Source: an uncultured Nitrospira sp. (GTDB taxonomy: Bacteria > Nitrospirota > Nitrospiria > Nitrospirales > Nitrospiraceae). Taken from it: a stretch of DNA of 44,183 nucleotides. Both the position numbers and the translations under genes were made by a program. The notes beneath the pieces are model-generated. The model was given only the letters and a program-made list of their open reading frames with translations. It did no database searches and had not been told where the DNA came from. Of the stretch, positions 41,550 to 44,183 are shown piece by piece. Each line of letters opens with the position of its first letter. The stretch's first letter is position 1. The stretch spans positions 1-44,183 of the forward strand of contig CABVSR010000029.1 in the NCBI GenBank assembly GCA_902500995.1. Reading direction: 5' to 3'.

Positions 41550-42249
41550 TTATCGGGGGCAATTTTTCGCTAACCGATACCCCACGGATTCGGCTTCTGT
41601 TGGACTTGTAAACATCTGCCGAGTCTTTGGCGCAGTTCCCGTATAGCTTGGGCAGTCAGGACGATGATAGATCCGTGTCTTCTTGTTGCCGATGATCGGG
41701 GCCGAGTCTGGGTCATGGGCAACGGATGAGGGATTGGCCCCCGCTGGTAACATACGGACTTCTTGCTGCCGTGGGTGCCGGATCTCCCAGGGGGGCACAG
41801 GGTCCGGGTCTGCCCATAACCCCCGTTTAGCTAGCCTAGCTTCAGCCTCTAGCTTCTCTAGTTCCTCATCCTTAGAGTACTTCCGGCCACCAAGCTAGGC
41901 CTAGTTTAACTAGCTCATAGCTTATATTCTTGTGTTCAACCAGGACATCAGCCACTGTTCTACCGTGACGGTCTTTGCTGTAGGGCCGTACAGTGGCTTC
42001 TTTCCCGAAGGCTAGGCTTGAGGTCAATTCCTTAGCCTTGGTTCCGAAGGCTTGTTTCTTTTCTGGGCAGTCGATGCCGTTCAATCTAATCCGTTCTGCT
42101 TGGCCGTTGTGAAGAACGTCTATCGTGTCGCCGTCAACGATGCCGACGACTTTTCCAGTGAAACTTTCTGCAGCAACGGAATAAGCGAAGAGTAGAATAA
42201 CTGCGCTAACGAGTGGGCCAATTTGTGTTCGAAAGCTGCGGACAGTCAT
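41550..42249 (-). pseudogene. Secreted thermonuclease (SNase) with C-terminal Ada-type zinc motif, frameshifted
   Basis: ATG 42249 starts a signal peptide (ending near VAA) and an SNase domain: VVGIVDGDTIDVL, RIRLNGIDCPEK, KDRHGRTVADVLV, YELVKLGLAWW. The frame then hits a stop at 41872. In another frame the expected continuation appears: RKYSKDEELEKLEAEARLAKRGLW, then IIGNKKTRIYHRPDCPSY...GYRLAKNCP, an Ada-type metal-binding tail commonly fused to SNase. Compared with the usual AWWYRKYS the gene lacks about two bases near 41884, which a homopolymer error would not explain. Its start overlaps the previous gene's stop (ATGA), so it is the second gene of an operon. Confidence 0.8.
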
Positions 42250-42815
42250 TTAGTCTTTAAATACTCTAGCCCCCGGTCAGCCACTGACTTCAACTGGCTG
42301 AGCGAATCCATAGTTAAAATTGCGTTCGCCCCACCTATACGTCCTGACTTGGTAAATGCCATCGCCTCACCTTTGTCGTGGTAAAAACCTACCTGGAAAT
42401 CCGCCTTCGTAGACAGAAGCACTTCCGTATTTTCTCGAGATTGGCCTTGCCATTCCTTCGCAAGCGAGGACATATAGGCAATGCCTTTTGATAAAGCCTC
42501 CACCTCTTCAAGGTCTAGGAGAGACGTGTGCTCCTTTTCCAGTCTTCCGCTTCCCGTTACCTCTATTCTCAAACCCCGTTTTTTGATATTGGGGTCCGAC
42601 GGGTCGGAGAGAATCAAAGCTTCTATACTCAATCGTGTACCATGCTGCCCAGCAACAGCCCCTACAGGATGGAACTCCTTCATAACAATGTGTCCTTTGG
42701 TCTGCATGAGAGCTTCTAGTTCTGTCGAGGAGTGTTTGGGCTGAGATTCATTGCCCTGGGCATATGCAGTTGTGGCAAGGAGAAGGAGTGCTATCGAAAT
42801 ACGGCAAAGGTTCAT
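42246..42815 (-). CDS. Small exported protein of unknown family
   Basis: From ATG 42815, with GGAGG 5 bp upstream, the product has 189 residues and a signal peptide (ISIALLLLATTAYAQG). An upstream extension to 42929 is open but lacks support. The mature part is polar and probably mixed alpha/beta: IVMKEFHPVGAVAGQHGTRLSIEALIL, LRIEVTGSGRLEKEHTSLLDLEEVEAL, FQVGFYHDKGEAMAFT. I do not recognise a family. Its stop overlaps the SNase start (ATGA), so the two were co-translated. Periplasmic. Confidence 0.78.
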   Translation of the reverse strand: MNLCRISIALLLLATTAYAQGNESQPKHSSTELEALMQTKGHIVMKEFHPVGAVAGQHGTRLSIEALILSDPSDPNIKKRGLRIEVTGSGRLEKEHTSLLDLEEVEALSKGIAYMSSLAKEWQGQSRENTEVLLSTKADFQVGFYHDKGEAMAFTKSGRIGGANAILTMDSLSQLKSVADRGLEYLKTK

Positions 42816-42876
42816 GCGACCTCCGATGCAATTAAGGGGGTGTCCTTGTCTAAAATGCATTCTAAGTAGACCGCTC

Positions 42877-43200
42877 TTATGGCCGCACCGAGGGGGGTAT
42901 GCTTCGTCCAGTCGTAAATTGGGGGCCATCCGGTTCTAAAATTTGGCCTGGGAGTCTAAGCGCTTCTATGGCTTGATTGGTTTGATTCAACTGATATTGA
43001 ACATTCTTTATGCGGCTCTCAACCTCCTCTAACCGCTTTAGAATCTGTTCTTCTCCGCTGCGTCTTTCTGCCAAGGCTGTCTTAGTTTGCTTATAGACGA
43101 TAATAGCTAACGCAGCAACTACGCTCTCTTTCCAATTATATGATAGGTACTCAAATGCCCATGCGATAAGTCCGATCAAAATGAGAAAAAAGTGTTCCAT
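42877..43200 (-). CDS. Small membrane protein with coiled coil
   Basis: The 107-residue frame has one to two hydrophobic segments at the N terminus (HFFLILIGLIAWAFEYL, VVAALAIIVY) followed by a heptad-like coiled coil (about 50-82: EEQILKRLEEVESRIKNVQYQLNQTNQAIEALR). No strong ribosome-binding site precedes ATG 43200. It may be the first gene of the small-protein/SNase operon. The composition suggests a real membrane-anchored protein, but no family is recognised. Confidence 0.55.
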   Translation of the reverse strand: MEHFFLILIGLIAWAFEYLSYNWKESVVAALAIIVYKQTKTALAERRSGEEQILKRLEEVESRIKNVQYQLNQTNQAIEALRLPGQILEPDGPQFTTGRSIPPSVRP

Positions 43201-43473
43201 GAAATTCGTGGGAAGGGTATGCCGACTCTAGATCAGAGTCAATATTGGGCTTCAATTTCTAAGGCTCAGTATCTAACGGAAATTACGATTCGAGGATTTA
43301 TGAAAGGAATCGTATAGGCAGACCATATATGCAAAGGAAACCCCAGGCCGATGGGGATAGGGGCAAGTATTCCATGATGAACAGGGAAAGGAGTTCGCAG
43401 ACTCTTCTTCCGAGGGATAGCACAGACAGTGGCTCTCCCTGCAGAATACGGCCTGTGCGCTGGCTCCGAAGAT

Positions 43474-44133
43474 ATGCGAATACAACCTAACCAAATGCTC
43501 TGCGGTTTCCCGGCTAAACAGATTAGAGATCTTCTGCGGGGGGCTAATCAATTTGTGACAATAGAATACGCAGCCCACGTACTAGGCTGCTCTCCTGAGA
43601 CCGCCCGCGAAGTTATCGAAAGCCTGAAACAAGACGCGTATCTTGAGGGACCCTTGGAAGGGCGGGAATATTGGGAGCTTACGTTGAAAGGCTCTCAGCT
43701 ACGGGCAGCCACTGCGGCGAAGCCTATATCCCGAAAGACAGCGGAACGGCTGGTAAAGGAACTGCTGAGTCGCGTCGGGGAGATAAACGATTCTCCAGAC
43801 TATTTGATGCGCGTTTCTTGTGTGGCAGTCTTTGGAAGCTATCTCAGGGAAGTCGAAGTGTTGAGCGATTTAGATATAGGCTACTGTCTTCAACCAAAAG
43901 CGACAGAACCTGCTGAGCATCAGCGGTTATGGCATGAGCAAATCAAGGCTGAGGAGGTCAATGGGCGTCGATTTGGGAATATACCAGAGAGGGTCTGTTG
44001 GCCTCATATCAAAGTGGTTCAAGCATTAAGGGGGCGTGCTCGAAGTCTAAGTTTGGAACCTCTAGATGGTCTGATTGAGCAGATGCCCCCCGATTTTCGA
44101 TACAAGATTCTCTATGGAGAACTTCTCCCTTGA
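43474..44133 (+). CDS. HTH-nucleotidyltransferase (MNT-like) protein
   Basis: The product has about 219 residues from ATG 43474; GTG 43429 and ATG 43495 are alternatives and no ribosome-binding site decides. The N-terminal part looks like a winged HTH (ANQFVTIEYAAHVLGCSPETAREVIESLKQDAYLEG, then ELTLKGSQL). The C-terminal part has the minimal nucleotidyltransferase motif VAVFGSYLREVEVLSDLDIGY: Gly-Ser followed by the Asp-x-Asp metal pair, and a later basic segment. MNT proteins often act as antitoxins with HEPN partners; none is visible in the 50 bp left. It could add AMP to an unknown target. Position within the island region suggests mobile cargo. Confidence 0.78.
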   Translation: MRIQPNQMLCGFPAKQIRDLLRGANQFVTIEYAAHVLGCSPETAREVIESLKQDAYLEGPLEGREYWELTLKGSQLRAATAAKPISRKTAERLVKELLSRVGEINDSPDYLMRVSCVAVFGSYLREVEVLSDLDIGYCLQPKATEPAEHQRLWHEQIKAEEVNGRRFGNIPERVCWPHIKVVQALRGRARSLSLEPLDGLIEQMPPDFRYKILYGELLP

Positions 44134-44183
44134 CGTTGGTCCCGTAACGAGACAGTCATTAACTAGAACAGAGGGCGTCTTCG

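Overview
The window looks like chromosome of a Gram-negative bacterium: outer-membrane porins ending in phenylalanine, several lipoproteins, sigma-54-type regulation. Gene content (large molybdenum/oxyanion uptake locus, Tll0287-like haem protein, interspersed repeats with GCAGGATGCG ends) fits Nitrospirota/Nitrospira best. That assignment is inference from content and style, not from a marker gene.

Region 1 (1-9973, all minus strand) is a compact conflict/defence-type cluster, read right to left: a TIR-like/DRHyd + TPR (DUF4071, ASK-type) + SLOG-like protein; a SIR2-like-TIR fusion; a large nSTAND NTPase with a membrane segment and TPR tail; a patatin phospholipase; and a DUF4062-TM-TPR protein cut by the left window edge. 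A 124-bp repeat with terminal inverted repeats sits between the first two genes.

Region 2 (10.2-15.5 kb) is housekeeping: Kup potassium transporter, Tex, and an FMN-binding split-barrel protein.

Region 3 (15.6-31.1 kb) is a bipartite oxyanion (probably molybdate/tungstate) uptake locus. A minus-strand arm reads porin, ModA-like protein, lipoprotein, sulfate-type binding protein, sensor kinase, sigma-54 response regulator. A divergent plus-strand arm reads HTH+PBP-like regulator, ModA-like protein, paralogous lipoprotein, paralogous porin, ModA, small lipoprotein, molbindin, ModB, ModC. Porin, lipoprotein and binding protein all occur in both arms, which suggests a duplicated outer-membrane-to-ABC route: four binding proteins and two porins share a single visible ModBC.

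Region 4 (31.0-36.1 kb) is accessory: a truncated repeat copy and a 7-bp-period tract, two tandem TraT-like lipoproteins, an XRE-LexA-like self-cleaving repressor with a palindromic operator and two small downstream genes, a Tll0287-like haem protein behind another full repeat copy, and a 58-residue zinc-ribbon protein.

Region 5 (36.3-44.2 kb) is a mobile-element/island zone: an IS3-family remnant, an unrecognised 613-residue protein, the C-terminal part of a tyrosine integrase, and a 45-nt 3' fragment of a tRNA-Met(CAU) that looks like an attachment site. Beyond it lie cargo-like genes, three of which are broken (frameshift at a G8 tract, in-frame TGA, frameshift by a probable 2-nt loss): a DUF3800-like protein, a PD-(D/E)XK-like nuclease and an SNase-plus-Ada-type zinc protein. 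A small secreted protein, a membrane/coiled-coil protein and an HTH-nucleotidyltransferase follow.
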